This document shows positions 17,302-25,833 of a stretch of DNA of 64,000 bases, in pieces (the stretch's first letter is position 1; each line of letters starts with the position of its first letter). The notes beneath the pieces were generated by a model. It searched no databases. It had not been told where the DNA came from and saw only the letters and a list, made by a program, of their open reading frames with translations. Origin of the DNA: Tenggerimyces sp963762635 (lineage in GTDB: Bacteria > Actinomycetota > Actinomycetes > Propionibacteriales > Actinopolymorphaceae); the NCBI GenBank assembly GCA_963762635.1, contig CAVXLQ010000004.1, positions 558,001 through 622,000 of the forward strand, written 5' to 3'. Position numbers and translations under genes: made by a program.

Positions 17302-18774
17302 ATGGTCGGCATGACCGACTCCACGACGGCGACCGATGCGGCCCCTGCGACTGGGCGGGAGTGGATCGGCCTCGCCGTGCTGTCCGTTCCCGCCTTGCTG
17401 GCCTCGCTCGAGCTGACCGTCACCCATCTCGCCCTGCCCGCGATCGGCGTAGGACTGTCCGCGAGCAGTACGCAGTTGCTGTGGATCGTCGACATCTACG
17501 CGTTCGTCCTCGCCGGCTCGCTGATCACGATCGGCAAGCTGGGCGACCGGATCGGCCGGCGGCGGCTGTTGCTGGCCGGGGCGGCGGCGTACGGTGTCGC
17601 GTCCGCTCTGGCGGCGTACGCGCCGACGCCCGAGCTGCTGATCGCGGCGCGAGCGCTGATGGGGCTGGCCGGCGCGACGCTGATGCCGTCGACGCTGTCG
17701 CTGCTCATGGTGATGTTCCGGTCGGCTCAGCAACGGGCGGTCGCGGTGAGCGTGATCGTCGCGTCGGTGTCGGGTGGGACGGCGATCGGGCCGCTGGTCG
17801 GCGGGTGGTTGCTGGAGCGGTTCTGGTGGGGGTCGGCGTTCCTGATCGGCGTGCCGGTGATGGTGGTGCTGCTGGCGGTAGGGCGGGCGTTGCTGCCGGA
17901 GCACCGAGGTGCGTCGGAGCGGCTCGACCTGGTGAGCGCGGTGATGTCGATGGCCGCGGTCCTGCCGTTGGTGTACGGCCTCAAGCGCATCGCGGCCGAC
18001 GGTCCGGATGTGGTCGCCGCCGCCGCGGTGGTGGTCGGAGTGGTGTTCGTCGTGTTGTTCGTCCGCCGTCAAGGACGACTTGACAGTCCGCTCGTCGACC
18101 TGCGGCTGTTCCGGAACCGTACGTTCAACCTGGCGGTCGGAACGTTGGCGATCGGGATCTTCGTGCTGTGGGGGCTGAACCTGCTCGTCGCGCAGTACCT
18201 GCAGCTCGTCCAGGACCTGTCGCCGTTGCGGGCTGGGCTGTTCACGGCGCCGTCGGCGGTGGGGGTGATCGTGGGGTCGATGGTGGCGCCGCGGTTGGCC
18301 CGTACGTTCGGGCCCTGGCGCGTGATCGGCGTGGGGTTGCTGCTTTCTGCCGTTGGGTTTGGCGTTCTCACCCAGGTGAACGGTGTGGGCCTGCTGCTCG
18401 TCGGGACGATCACGGTGTCGGCCGGGCTGGGGCCGATGATGGCGCTCGCGACGGACCTCGTGATCGGCGCGGCGCCGGCTTCGCAAGCAGGCATGGCGGC
18501 CGCGATCTCGTCCACCGCGCCGCAGCTCGGTGGAGCGCTCGGCATCGCGGCGTTGGGCAGCGTGGTCGTCGCGGTCTACCGGAACGGGATGTCGTCGGTC
18601 GACGTGTCCGCCGCGGCAAGGGACAGCCTCGCCAGCGCCGTGGCCTCCGGGCTCTCCAGCGACGCGTTGGCAACCGCGCGCGAGTCGTTCGTGTCGGGCC
18701 TCTCGACGGTCGCGGTGATCAGCGCGGCGTTGATGCTCGTGGCCGGCGTCGCGGTGTCGCGTCGGGCGGAGTAG
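17302..18774 (+). CDS. MFS drug exporter of the DHA2 (14-TM) type
   Basis: A 490-residue MFS transporter. The DHA motif A is GKLGDRIGRRRLLLAG after TM2, and LMGLAGATLMPSTLSLL and GGTAIGPLVGGWLLERFWWG form the motif B/C region. About 14 hydrophobic segments are visible, the layout of SmvA/QacA proton-coupled exporters of cationic or amphipathic drugs. Two starts are possible: ATG 17302 with GAGG eight bases upstream, or ATG 17311, which may be leaderless. It is divergent from an SDR gene and followed at 56 bases by a second exporter of the same class. Confidence 0.92.
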   Translation: MVGMTDSTTATDAAPATGREWIGLAVLSVPALLASLELTVTHLALPAIGVGLSASSTQLLWIVDIYAFVLAGSLITIGKLGDRIGRRRLLLAGAAAYGVASALAAYAPTPELLIAARALMGLAGATLMPSTLSLLMVMFRSAQQRAVAVSVIVASVSGGTAIGPLVGGWLLERFWWGSAFLIGVPVMVVLLAVGRALLPEHRGASERLDLVSAVMSMAAVLPLVYGLKRIAADGPDVVAAAAVVVGVVFVVLFVRRQGRLDSPLVDLRLFRNRTFNLAVGTLAIGIFVLWGLNLLVAQYLQLVQDLSPLRAGLFTAPSAVGVIVGSMVAPRLARTFGPWRVIGVGLLLSAVGFGVLTQVNGVGLLLVGTITVSAGLGPMMALATDLVIGAAPASQAGMAAAISSTAPQLGGALGIAALGSVVVAVYRNGMSSVDVSAAARDSLASAVASGLSSDALATARESFVSGLSTVAVISAALMLVAGVAVSRRAE

Positions 18775-18784
18775 GTCACACCTC

Positions 18785-18826
18785 CCTCCTTCGCCGTGTC
18801 AGTACTTATGACACTGGCGAAGGAGG
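18785..18826 (+). promoter_or_regulatory. Hairpin covering the ribosome-binding site of the second MFS gene
   Basis: CCTCCTTCGCCGTGTCA (18785-18801) pairs with TGACACTGGCGAAGGAGG (18809-18826), a 17-bp stem with one bulged base and a 7-base loop. The right arm contains the AGGAGG ribosome site of the gene starting at 18831. The inner GTGTCA-N7-TGACAC also resembles a TetR-type operator at DNA level. It begins 11 bases after the first exporter's stop, so transcription termination is a further possibility, though no T-run follows. Confidence 0.55.
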
Positions 18827-18830
18827 ACCA

Positions 18831-20312
18831 ATGAATATGCGTAAGTGGTTGCCGCTCGTCGCGGTCAGCGCGGGCACGTTCATGCTGCTGGTCGGCGTGA
18901 CGATCGTCACGGTGGCACTGCCGGACATCTCGAGAGGGCTTGGCGCTTCGCTCCCGGATCTGCAATGGGTGTTGAGCGTCTACGCGTTGGTGCTGGCGGC
19001 CCTGGTTTTGACCGCGGGTTCGCTCGCGGACAGGATCGGCCGCCGCGCCGTCTATCTGGGTGGGCTCGGAGTCTTCGCGGCCGCCTCGTTGGCCTGCGGG
19101 CTGGCTCCGAACATCGAGGTGCTGATCGCGGCCTCAGGGTTCATGGGACTGGGTGCGGCGGCGATGTTCGCGACGACGTTGGCGCTGATCAGCTCGTCGT
19201 ACGAGGGCAAGGAACGCGGCATCGCGTTCGGCATCTGGGCCGCCGTGAACGGCGCGGCGTCCGCGGCGGGACCGGTCGTCGGCGGGCTGCTCACCGGGCA
19301 CTTCGGCTGGCGCTGGATCTTCCTCGTGAACCTCCCCGTCACCGCGCTCGCCGTCGTGCTCACGCGGCGGACCGTACGGGAGTCGCGCGACCCCAACCCG
19401 CGGCGGCTCGACCTGCCCGGCATGGTCAGCTTCACCGTCGCCGCGGCGACGCTCGTGTACGCGCTGATCAGGGGCTCGTTCGGGTCCGGCCTCACGCTCC
19501 TGCTGCTGGCCACGGCCGCGGTGGCGCTGGTCGTCTTCGTCCTGGTCGAGCGGAGGCCGAACGCGATGCTCGACCTCTCGTTGCTGCGCAACTCCTCGTT
19601 CGCGACGCTGCTCGCCACCGCCGCGCTGCTGCCGGCCGCGGCATGGGCGTTCCTGGCGTTCCAGACGCTGTGGCTGCAGTCGGTCCTCGGCCTCAGCCCG
19701 ATCCAGGCCGGGCTGGTGTGGCTGCCGGCGAGCGCGACGACGTTCGTGGTCTCGATCCTGGTCGGCCGGGTGATGCACCAGACCTCGCACCGCCTGCTGA
19801 TCGGTGCCGGCATGGCGCTCGTGAGTGCTGGCGCGCTCGCCCTGACGCTGATCGACGCAGGGTCCGGCTGGGCCGTGCTGCTGCCCGGGATGTTCGTCGT
19901 CGGTCTCGGCGCCGGGCTCGTGCTCGGACCGCTGTCGGCCGCCGCGATGGCCGCCGTGCCCGGTCCGCGGGCAGGGATGGCAGCCGGCGCGGTCAACACG
20001 TTCCGCCAACTGGGCTACGCGATCGGGATCGCCGTCCTGGGTGCGGTCTTCCACCGGGGCCTGGCCACCACAGCCGGTCCCGAGCTGGCCGGCCCGATCG
20101 GCAGCGGCGGCGCCAAGGCAGTGATGGCGCAGGGGAGCGACCTGGCGAACGTGGTGCACCAGGCGTACGCGAACGCCCTCGACCACACCTTCCTCGTCGC
20201 CGCGGCCGTCGCCGCCCTAGCGACGATCGCGGTCGTCGCGTTCGTCCGCCCTCAGCGCGCCGGTTCCCAGGTGATCCGTTCCCAGACGTCCCGGTCGCCG
20301 ATCCACTCCTGA
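18831..20312 (+). CDS. MFS drug exporter, EmrB/QacA-like
   Basis: A protein of 493 residues with about 14 membrane spans. Motif A is GSLADRIGRRAVYLGG, the proline/glycine-rich motif C is NGAASAAGPVVGGLLTGHFG, and WRWIFLVNLPVTALA is the usual EmrB-type continuation. It starts at ATG 18831, four bases after the AGGAGG ribosome site, which is buried in the 18785-18826 hairpin. It follows another exporter of the same subfamily and overlaps the convergent nucleotidyltransferase gene by 61 bases. Likely a proton-coupled exporter of toxic organic compounds; substrate unknown. Confidence 0.92.
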   Translation: MNMRKWLPLVAVSAGTFMLLVGVTIVTVALPDISRGLGASLPDLQWVLSVYALVLAALVLTAGSLADRIGRRAVYLGGLGVFAAASLACGLAPNIEVLIAASGFMGLGAAAMFATTLALISSSYEGKERGIAFGIWAAVNGAASAAGPVVGGLLTGHFGWRWIFLVNLPVTALAVVLTRRTVRESRDPNPRRLDLPGMVSFTVAAATLVYALIRGSFGSGLTLLLLATAAVALVVFVLVERRPNAMLDLSLLRNSSFATLLATAALLPAAAWAFLAFQTLWLQSVLGLSPIQAGLVWLPASATTFVVSILVGRVMHQTSHRLLIGAGMALVSAGALALTLIDAGSGWAVLLPGMFVVGLGAGLVLGPLSAAAMAAVPGPRAGMAAGAVNTFRQLGYAIGIAVLGAVFHRGLATTAGPELAGPIGSGGAKAVMAQGSDLANVVHQAYANALDHTFLVAAAVAALATIAVVAFVRPQRAGSQVIRSQTSRSPIHS

Positions 20313-20830
20313 TACTCGGCGAGCGTGTGGATTCCCTCGTTCAGCACAGCGCGGTAGAGCCAATGGCCGTGGGCACGGGTGCCCGCGGCCATGGCCTCTT
20401 CCTTGATCGCGAGGATCGTGTCGCGGTGCTCGTCGGTCACCGCGCGCTTGATCCGTTCCTGCCGCGCCCTGGTCTCGGAAGGGGCGCTACCGCGGAACAG
20501 CCACAGGTCGACCGTCCACACCTCGTCCGCGTGCACGACCTCGAGCTTCCAGTACAGGCCGGCCTCGCGGCTGTCGCGGAAGTCCCGGTAGCGCATCCCT
20601 TGCAGGCTTGGATGTTCGGCGATCGCGCTGACGAGCGCGAAGCCCTCCGCGATGCCGGCGGTGTCGGAGTGGATCTCCATGTCGATGTCCGGACGTACGA
20701 CGAGCTCGAGTCCCACCGACCCCACCACGACCACCTCGCCATGCTTGCCCCAGCGGTCGAGCAGGTCGAGGTCGTCGAGGATCTGGTGCGCGATCGCCAG
20801 TCGTTCCGCCGCTCGGGCCGCCAGGGTCAT
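20252..20830 (-). CDS. Nucleotidyltransferase-like protein
   Basis: A 192-residue protein with a nucleotidyltransferase-fold signature: GSVGLELVVRPDIDMEI, meaning Gly-Ser then D-x-D about ten residues later, and a later acidic strand WTVDLWLF. This matches minimal nucleotidyltransferase or GrpB-like domains that transfer NMP groups or act on small molecules. The ATG at 20830 is used; an in-frame ATG at 20842 is equally possible and neither has a good ribosome site. The 3' end overlaps the exporter by 61 bases. No toxin-antitoxin partner is adjacent, so its role is open. Confidence 0.75.
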   Translation of the reverse strand: MTLAARAAERLAIAHQILDDLDLLDRWGKHGEVVVVGSVGLELVVRPDIDMEIHSDTAGIAEGFALVSAIAEHPSLQGMRYRDFRDSREAGLYWKLEVVHADEVWTVDLWLFRGSAPSETRARQERIKRAVTDEHRDTILAIKEEAMAAGTRAHGHWLYRAVLNEGIHTLAEYQEWIGDRDVWERITWEPAR

Positions 20831-20853
20831 GGGGGCGAGCATGCCAGTCCGCG

Positions 20854-21507
20854 CTAGGACGGCCCACTGGTTTGCCGAGCAGGCAGTGCGGTCGCCATGA
20901 CGAAGATCGCGAACAGTGCGAGCAGCAGGATCCAGCGCGGGTCGTTCAGCATGAGATCCCTTGCCGCCTGGGTGCGCTCGGCGGCCGAGAGCACCTGGGT
21001 CGAGTGGTCCGCGTCGGCCCAGCCCAGCCGCGCCGGGACGAACGCGACGTACGTCCACAGCCGCATGGCGAAGTACGCGGCCGCCGTGCCGAGGATGAGC
21101 AGCCGCCGTACGCCTGGACGCCAGCCCAGCACGACCACGACGGGAACGATCAGCAGCTCGAGCACGCTGTTGACCGCGATGTAGTACGGAATCGACGGCA
21201 GGAACGTGCCTGCCAGCGTCTCGCCGGTCACGGACGAGCTCGTCAGGGTCCCGTCGAGCAGCAGGATCGCCATCAGCCCGCCGCATCCGGCGAACGCGAA
21301 CCCGATCGCGCCGAGCGCGACGAAGCCGTCCTCCAGCCAGACTCCGACGGGCTTCGAACGGAGCCAGCTGGCGAGCAGCCCGAGCACCACTCCCCAGGCG
21401 GCGCCCGCCGCGAGGGCCACGGGCATCGGCACGAACTCGGACAGGTTGAACAGGCCAGTGACGACGGTCGAGAAGACGACGGTCAACAGCATCGGTAGCG
21501 CGGTCAT
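20854..21507 (-). CDS. Integral membrane protein of unknown function
   Basis: A protein of 217 residues with about five hydrophobic spans, including LPMLLTVVFSTVVTGLF at the N-terminus, AAGAAWGVVLGLLASWL, IGFAFAGCGGLMAILLL and WILLLALFAIFVMATAL at the C-terminus. A DUF-like integral membrane fold is likely, but no family was recognised and no charged catalytic motif stands out. ATG 21507 follows a GGGGGG ribosome site. It lies 78 bases downstream of the MarR gene on the same strand and may be its target. Confidence 0.7.
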   Translation of the reverse strand: MTALPMLLTVVFSTVVTGLFNLSEFVPMPVALAAGAAWGVVLGLLASWLRSKPVGVWLEDGFVALGAIGFAFAGCGGLMAILLLDGTLTSSSVTGETLAGTFLPSIPYYIAVNSVLELLIVPVVVVLGWRPGVRRLLILGTAAAYFAMRLWTYVAFVPARLGWADADHSTQVLSAAERTQAARDLMLNDPRWILLLALFAIFVMATALPARQTSGPS

Positions 21508-21584
21508 GCCCCCCAGGAGAGCAGATCGCTGCTTTGAGAAGCTAGTGTTCTGCGCAGCGACCAGGGTGAAGTCGGGGGATCCCC

Positions 21585-22079
21585 CTACGCGTCGCCCCTG
21601 CTGCCATGCGCCCGGCCCGTCGCACGCAGCGCCTCGGTCTCCTCCACGGCGTGCTTGCGGCCGAGCCGCAGGAACTCGACCAGGAACCGCAGCTGCTCGT
21701 CGTCGTAGCCGTCGAGCTGCTCGCCCCACCGTTCGTCCATCGCTTCGAAGAACCGCGCCACCTCGGCAACCCGCGAGGGGACGACCCGCAGCACCACGCG
21801 CCGCCGGTCGTCGGGATCGGGCTCCCGCACGACGAAGCCGCGCTGCTCGAGCCGGTCCACCAGCCGCGTCGTCGCCCCGGTCGTCATCCCCATCAGGTCG
21901 GCGAGCCGGCGTACGCCGATCGGGGCGAACTCCGCCAGCGCGCCGATCGCGTGCACGTCGGTGAGGGGCATCCGCAGCTGGTCCGCGATGGCGATCTGGA
22001 ACCGGACCGCGGCGGAGATGTACCACGGCATCTCCCGCAGCAGCACCTGCCGCAGGTCGCCGCCGTCGTCGTCCGCCAT
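21585..22079 (-). CDS. MarR-family transcriptional regulator
   Basis: A 164-residue winged-helix protein. The recognition region is PIGVRRLADLMGMTTGATTR followed by LVDRLEQRGFVVREPDPDDR, with the D-x-R-R-x wing typical of MarR. Dimerisation helices are at both ends. Such proteins repress exporters or stress genes and release DNA on binding phenolic ligands. ATG 22079 is preferred; TTG 22088 is in frame. It faces away from glmU, and downstream on its strand is the membrane protein at 20854, which may be under its control. Confidence 0.9.
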   Translation of the reverse strand: MADDDGGDLRQVLLREMPWYISAAVRFQIAIADQLRMPLTDVHAIGALAEFAPIGVRRLADLMGMTTGATTRLVDRLEQRGFVVREPDPDDRRRVVLRVVPSRVAEVARFFEAMDERWGEQLDGYDDEQLRFLVEFLRLGRKHAVEETEALRATGRAHGSRGDA

Positions 22080-22251
22080 GCGGACCAACGGTAGTCACCC
22101 AGCGCGGCACACCGGCGAAAAGCCCTCGCGAGCGTCAGGTTCCCGTCACGATTGGTTGGTACGGCACCTACCCGACGACACAGGGCGTTGGCCAAATCTG
22201 GGCGGACTATGCTCGGGGCCCCGCCCGTCCCATCAGGAACCGAGAGGGTTC

Positions 22252-23697
22252 ATGACAGCCAATCCCGCAGCCGTGATCGTCCTCGCCGCAGGTGAAGGCA
22301 AGCGGATGAAGTCGCGCACGCCCAAGGTGCTGCACGCGATCGGCGGCCGCCCGCTCGTCGGGCACGTCGCTCGCGCTGGCCTGGCCCTCGGGCCCGAGCA
22401 CCTCGTGGTCGTCGTCGGCAACGGCCGCGACCGGGTGATCGCGTACCTGGCCGAGCTCGACCCCGCGATCCGGCCGGTCGTGCAGGAGGAGCAGAACGGA
22501 ACAGGCCACGCCACGCGCATCGCGCTCGACGAGCTCCCGAAGCTGAACGGGACCGTGATCGTCGCGACCGGCGACACCCCGTTGCTCACCGCCGAGACGC
22601 TGCGGCAGCTGCACGAGACCCACACCGGCACCGAGGCCGCCGCCACCGTGCTCACCGCGGTCGTCGACGATCCGACCGGGTACGGGCGCGTCCTGCGCGA
22701 CACCGACGGCGGCGTGCTCGCGATCGTCGAGCACCGCGACGCCACCGAAGAGCAGCGCGCGATCGCCGAGATCAACTCCGGCATCTGGGCGTTCGACGGC
22801 CAGCTGCTCGTCGACGCGCTCGGCCGGCTGAAGTCCGACAACGTGCAGGGCGAGGAGTACCTCACCGACGTCCTCGGCCTGCTCCGTGAGGAGGGGCACC
22901 GGGTCAGCGCCGCTACGGTCGGCGACCCGCGTGAGGTGCTCGGCGTCAACAACCGGGTCCAGCTCGCCGAGCTGCAGCGGATCATGAACGACCGCGTCCT
23001 CACCGGCTGGATGATGGAGGGCGTCACGGTCGTCGACCCGGCCACCACCTGGGTCGACGACACCGTCACGCTCGCCCGCGACGTCACGCTCCACCCGGGC
23101 ACGATCCTGCGCGGCGCCACCTCGGTCGGCGAGGGTTCCGAGGTCGGCCCCGACACGACGCTCACCGACGTCGCCATCGGGGCGGAAGCGCATGTCGTCC
23201 GCACCCACGGCGAGGGAGCGGAGATCGGCGACGGCGCGAACGTCGGCCCGTTCGCGTACCTCCGGCCGGGCACGAAACTCGGCGCGAAGGGGAAGATCGG
23301 CACGTTCGTCGAGACGAAGAACGCCGACATCGGGCCCGGCGCGAAGGTGCCGCACCTCACCTACGCCGGCGACGCCACGATCGGCGCGGGCGCGAACATC
23401 GGCGCGGGCACGATCTTCGCCAACTACGACGGCGTCCACAAGAACCACACCGACGTCGGCGAGCACTCGTTCGTCGGCTCGAACTCGGTCCTGGTCGCGC
23501 CGGTGTCGATCGCGGACGGCTCGTACGTCGCCGCCGGCTCGACCGTCGCGAAGGGCGTGTCGTCCGGAGAACTCGCCGTGGCGCGTGGCCAGCAGCGGAA
23601 CATCGCGGGTTGGGTCGCGCGGAAGCGGGCGGGGACGAAGACCGCGGCGGCGGCCGAACGTGCGGCGCAAACCGAACAGGCGGGCGACGACGCCTAG
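22252..23697 (+). CDS. glmU: Bifunctional GlmU: GlcN-1-P acetyltransferase / GlcNAc-1-P uridyltransferase
   Basis: A protein of 481 residues that makes UDP-GlcNAc for peptidoglycan and polysaccharides. The N-terminal uridyltransferase has LAAGEGKRMKSRTPKVLHAI at about 10-29 and EEQNGTGHAT. The C-terminal half is a left-handed beta-helix with hexapeptide repeats (IGDGANVGPFAYLRPGTKLG, then ETKNADIGPGAKVPHLTYAG) and the acetyltransferase segment NYDGVHKNHTDVG. The Ala-rich tail is normal for actinobacteria. ATG 22252 follows a GAGAGG ribosome site. It heads the housekeeping group glmU-prs-rplY-pth and is followed by a strong hairpin. Confidence 0.97.
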   Translation: MTANPAAVIVLAAGEGKRMKSRTPKVLHAIGGRPLVGHVARAGLALGPEHLVVVVGNGRDRVIAYLAELDPAIRPVVQEEQNGTGHATRIALDELPKLNGTVIVATGDTPLLTAETLRQLHETHTGTEAAATVLTAVVDDPTGYGRVLRDTDGGVLAIVEHRDATEEQRAIAEINSGIWAFDGQLLVDALGRLKSDNVQGEEYLTDVLGLLREEGHRVSAATVGDPREVLGVNNRVQLAELQRIMNDRVLTGWMMEGVTVVDPATTWVDDTVTLARDVTLHPGTILRGATSVGEGSEVGPDTTLTDVAIGAEAHVVRTHGEGAEIGDGANVGPFAYLRPGTKLGAKGKIGTFVETKNADIGPGAKVPHLTYAGDATIGAGANIGAGTIFANYDGVHKNHTDVGEHSFVGSNSVLVAPVSIADGSYVAAGSTVAKGVSSGELAVARGQQRNIAGWVARKRAGTKTAAAAERAAQTEQAGDDA

Positions 23698-23718
23698 CCC
23701 GACGCCGCGCGGACTTGG

Positions 23719-23754
23719 TCCAGGGATCTCGCTCTAGAGGCCGAGATCCCTGGA
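23719..23754 (+). terminator. Hairpin after glmU, probable terminator
   Basis: A perfect 13-bp stem pairs TCCAGGGATCTCG (23719-23731) with CGAGATCCCTGGA (23742-23754) around a 10-base loop containing the palindrome CTCTAGAG. It lies 22 bases after the glmU stop. No T-run follows, as is common in actinobacteria. It could also be an attenuator ahead of prs. Confidence 0.7.
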
Positions 23755-23910
23755 ACAACTCGCAAGTCTGGTGGCGGCTAGGTGGCTGAGAGTTGGCCAA
23801 AGCATGGACCGCCTGGTGACTGAGGCGCCTTCTGTCGATCAACCTTGCTTGCATATGCTGCCCACACAGGGGCGAGCGTCGCTCGCGGTTGGTCGAGGGA
23901 GGAGCGCCCA

Positions 23911-24891
23911 GTGACCGGTCTGAAGCGCACGACTCAGAAGAACTTGATGTTGTTCTCGGGTCGAGCACACCAGGAGTTGGCCACCGAGGTCGCGCAGTTG
24001 CTCGGGGTCGAGTTGGTGCCGACCAAGGCGTACAACTTCGCCAACGGGGAGATCTACGTCCGCTTCGAGGAGTCCGTTCGAGGCAGCGACGCGTTCGTGA
24101 TGCAGAGCCACACGGCTCCGATCAACGAATGGATCATGGAGCACCTGATCATGGTCGACGCGTTGAAGCGGGCGTCGGCGAAGCGCATCACCGTGGTGAT
24201 CCCGTTCTACGGGTACGCGCGGCAGGACAAGAAGCACCGTGGCCGGGAGCCGATCTCGGCGCGGCTGGTCGCGGACATGTTCCGTACGGCCGGCGCGGAC
24301 CGGTTGATGGCGGTGGACCTCCACACGGCGCAGATCCAGGGCTTCTTCGACGGGCCGGTGGACCACCTGTTCGCGTTGCCGGTGCTGGCGGACTACCTGA
24401 TGACGCGGATCGACCCGTCGATGGTGACCGTGGTCGCGCCCGACTCCGGCCGCGTACGGGTAGCGGAGCAGTGGACGGAACGGCTGGGCGGCTGCCCGTT
24501 GGCGTTCATCCACAAGACCCGCGACATCAACGTGCCGAACCAGGTCGTGGCGAACAAGGTCGTCGGCGAGGTCGAGGGCCGTACCTGCGTCGTGGTCGAC
24601 GACATGATCGACACCGGCGGCACGGTCGTGAAGGCGGCCGAGGCGTTGCTGGAGGCGGGTGCCGCCGACGTGATCGTCGCCGCGACGCACGGAGTGCTCT
24701 CGGATCCGGCGGTCGACCGGCTGAAGAACGCCCGGATCCGCGAAGTGGTGATCACGAACACGCTGCCGATCCCCGAGGAGCGCCGGTTCGACAACCTCAC
24801 GGTCCTGTCCATCGCGCCGCTGATCGCCATGGCCATCCGCGAGATCTTCGAGGACGGCTCGGTCACGAGCCTCTTCGGCGGGGTCAGCTGA
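23911..24891 (+). CDS. prs: Ribose-phosphate pyrophosphokinase (PRPP synthetase)
   Basis: A 326-residue cytoplasmic enzyme converting ribose 5-phosphate and ATP to PRPP for nucleotide, His and Trp synthesis. Visible hallmarks are FSGRAHQELATEVAQLLGVE, YGYARQDKKHRGREPISARL (ATP loop), DLHTAQIQGFFDGPVDHLFA and the PRPP-binding VVVDDMIDTGGT. GTG 23911 has a GAGGGAGGAG ribosome site; an upstream in-frame extension is not conserved. Synteny with glmU, rplY and pth supports the call. It ends at VTSLFGGVS, typical of actinobacterial Prs. Confidence 0.97.
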   Translation: MTGLKRTTQKNLMLFSGRAHQELATEVAQLLGVELVPTKAYNFANGEIYVRFEESVRGSDAFVMQSHTAPINEWIMEHLIMVDALKRASAKRITVVIPFYGYARQDKKHRGREPISARLVADMFRTAGADRLMAVDLHTAQIQGFFDGPVDHLFALPVLADYLMTRIDPSMVTVVAPDSGRVRVAEQWTERLGGCPLAFIHKTRDINVPNQVVANKVVGEVEGRTCVVVDDMIDTGGTVVKAAEALLEAGAADVIVAATHGVLSDPAVDRLKNARIREVVITNTLPIPEERRFDNLTVLSIAPLIAMAIREIFEDGSVTSLFGGVS

Positions 24892-24918
24892 GTCTCGGTC
24901 AGGTCAAGAACGGACCTA

Positions 24919-24972
24919 TCCCGGGTAAAGTGCGCCTACCGGGAGCTGAACGTGGGGAAAACGGTCCCCGCG
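24919..24972 (+). terminator. Two consecutive hairpins after prs
   Basis: TCCCGGGTA (24919-24927) pairs with TACCGGGA (24937-24944), with one bulge. It is followed by CGTGGGGA (24951-24958) with TCCCCGCG (24965-24972), 8 bp including a G-U pair. They start 28 bases after the prs stop and precede the rplY leader, so termination or processing between prs and rplY is likely. Confidence 0.5.
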
Positions 24973-24995
24973 TGGAGCCGTGACGCGCGCTCGGG

Positions 24996-25170
24996 TACGC
25001 TTGTGCGGTTGCCTCGGCGAGGGAAGCCGCATCCGGCTCCGTGATCGACGCGGTGGGTCGGATTTCCGGTGCCCGTCGCGGCAGGGTCCGCCCCCGGATG
25101 AGACACACCACGCGAGACACAACCGCCCACGCTCACCCAAAGATGCTTGTAATACCCGAGGAGTTAGTTC
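24996..25170 (+). promoter_or_regulatory. Candidate promoter and structured 5' leader of rplY
   Basis: A -10-like TACGCT (24996-25001) is followed by about 160 untranslated bases. A nested hairpin at 25005-25030 pairs GCGG with CCGC and, inside it, CCTC with GAGG. A second possible stem pairs ATCCG with CGGAT further on. Such leaders can mediate ribosomal-protein autoregulation; whether this one does is inference. The ribosome site GAGGAG precedes the GTG at 25171. Confidence 0.35.
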
Positions 25171-25833
25171 GTGTCCGAGGTCAAGATCAAGGCCGAGTCC
25201 CGCAGCGAGTTCGGCAAAGGCGCGGCGCGGCGCATCCGGCGGGCGGGACTCGTGCCTGCCGTGTTGTACGGCCATGGCAGCGACCCCGTGCACATCACGC
25301 TGCCGGGTCATGAGCTGATGCTGGCCCTGAAGACGCCGAACGTGCTGTTCGACGTCGAGCTCGCCACCGGCGGCAGCGAGCTCGCGCTCCCCAAGCAGGT
25401 GCAGCGCGACCCGCTCAAGGGCTTCCTCGAGCACGTCGACCTGCTGATCGTCAAGCGCGGCGAGAAGGTCACGATCGACGTCCCGCTCTCGATCGTCGGC
25501 GAAGCGGTCGCAGGCAGCCTGGTCGGTGTCGAGCACAACAACCTCTCCGTCGAGGCCGAGGCCACCCACATCCCTGGTCAGATCGAGGTCTCGATCGAGG
25601 GCCTGGCGATCGGCGGCCAGATCCACGCGAAGGACATCGTGCTCCCCGCGGGCGTCACGCTCCAGCTCGACCCCGAGGCGCTGATCGTCAACATCACCGC
25701 GGCGCCGACGGCCGAGGACTTCGAGGCCGACATGGCCGAGGCGGAGGCCGAGGCTGGCGTCGAGCGTGACGAGCCCGAGGCGCCCGCCGAGGAAGGCTCC
25801 GAGGAGTCGGCCGAGGCCGCACCGAGCGAGTGA
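25171..25833 (+). CDS. rplY: 50S ribosomal protein L25/general stress protein Ctc
   Basis: A 220-residue long-form L25 (TL5/Ctc type). The N-terminal 5S rRNA-binding beta-barrel includes EFGKGAARRIRRAGLVPAVL and YGHGSDPVHITLP. The C-terminal beta domain is about 97-185, and the last 35 residues are an Ala/Glu-rich acidic tail usual in actinobacteria. GTG 25171 follows GAGGAGTTAG. The stop TGA overlaps the pth GTG start (GTGA), implying translational coupling. The gene is preceded by a long leader. Confidence 0.96.
   Translation: MSEVKIKAESRSEFGKGAARRIRRAGLVPAVLYGHGSDPVHITLPGHELMLALKTPNVLFDVELATGGSELALPKQVQRDPLKGFLEHVDLLIVKRGEKVTIDVPLSIVGEAVAGSLVGVEHNNLSVEAEATHIPGQIEVSIEGLAIGGQIHAKDIVLPAGVTLQLDPEALIVNITAAPTAEDFEADMAEAEAEAGVERDEPEAPAEEGSEESAEAAPSE

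Noticed and set aside
22140..22251. Clear sigma-70 promoter for glmU
   Set aside because: A TATGCT -10-like box exists at 22208-22213, but no -35 box lies at an acceptable spacing, so it was not listed as a feature.
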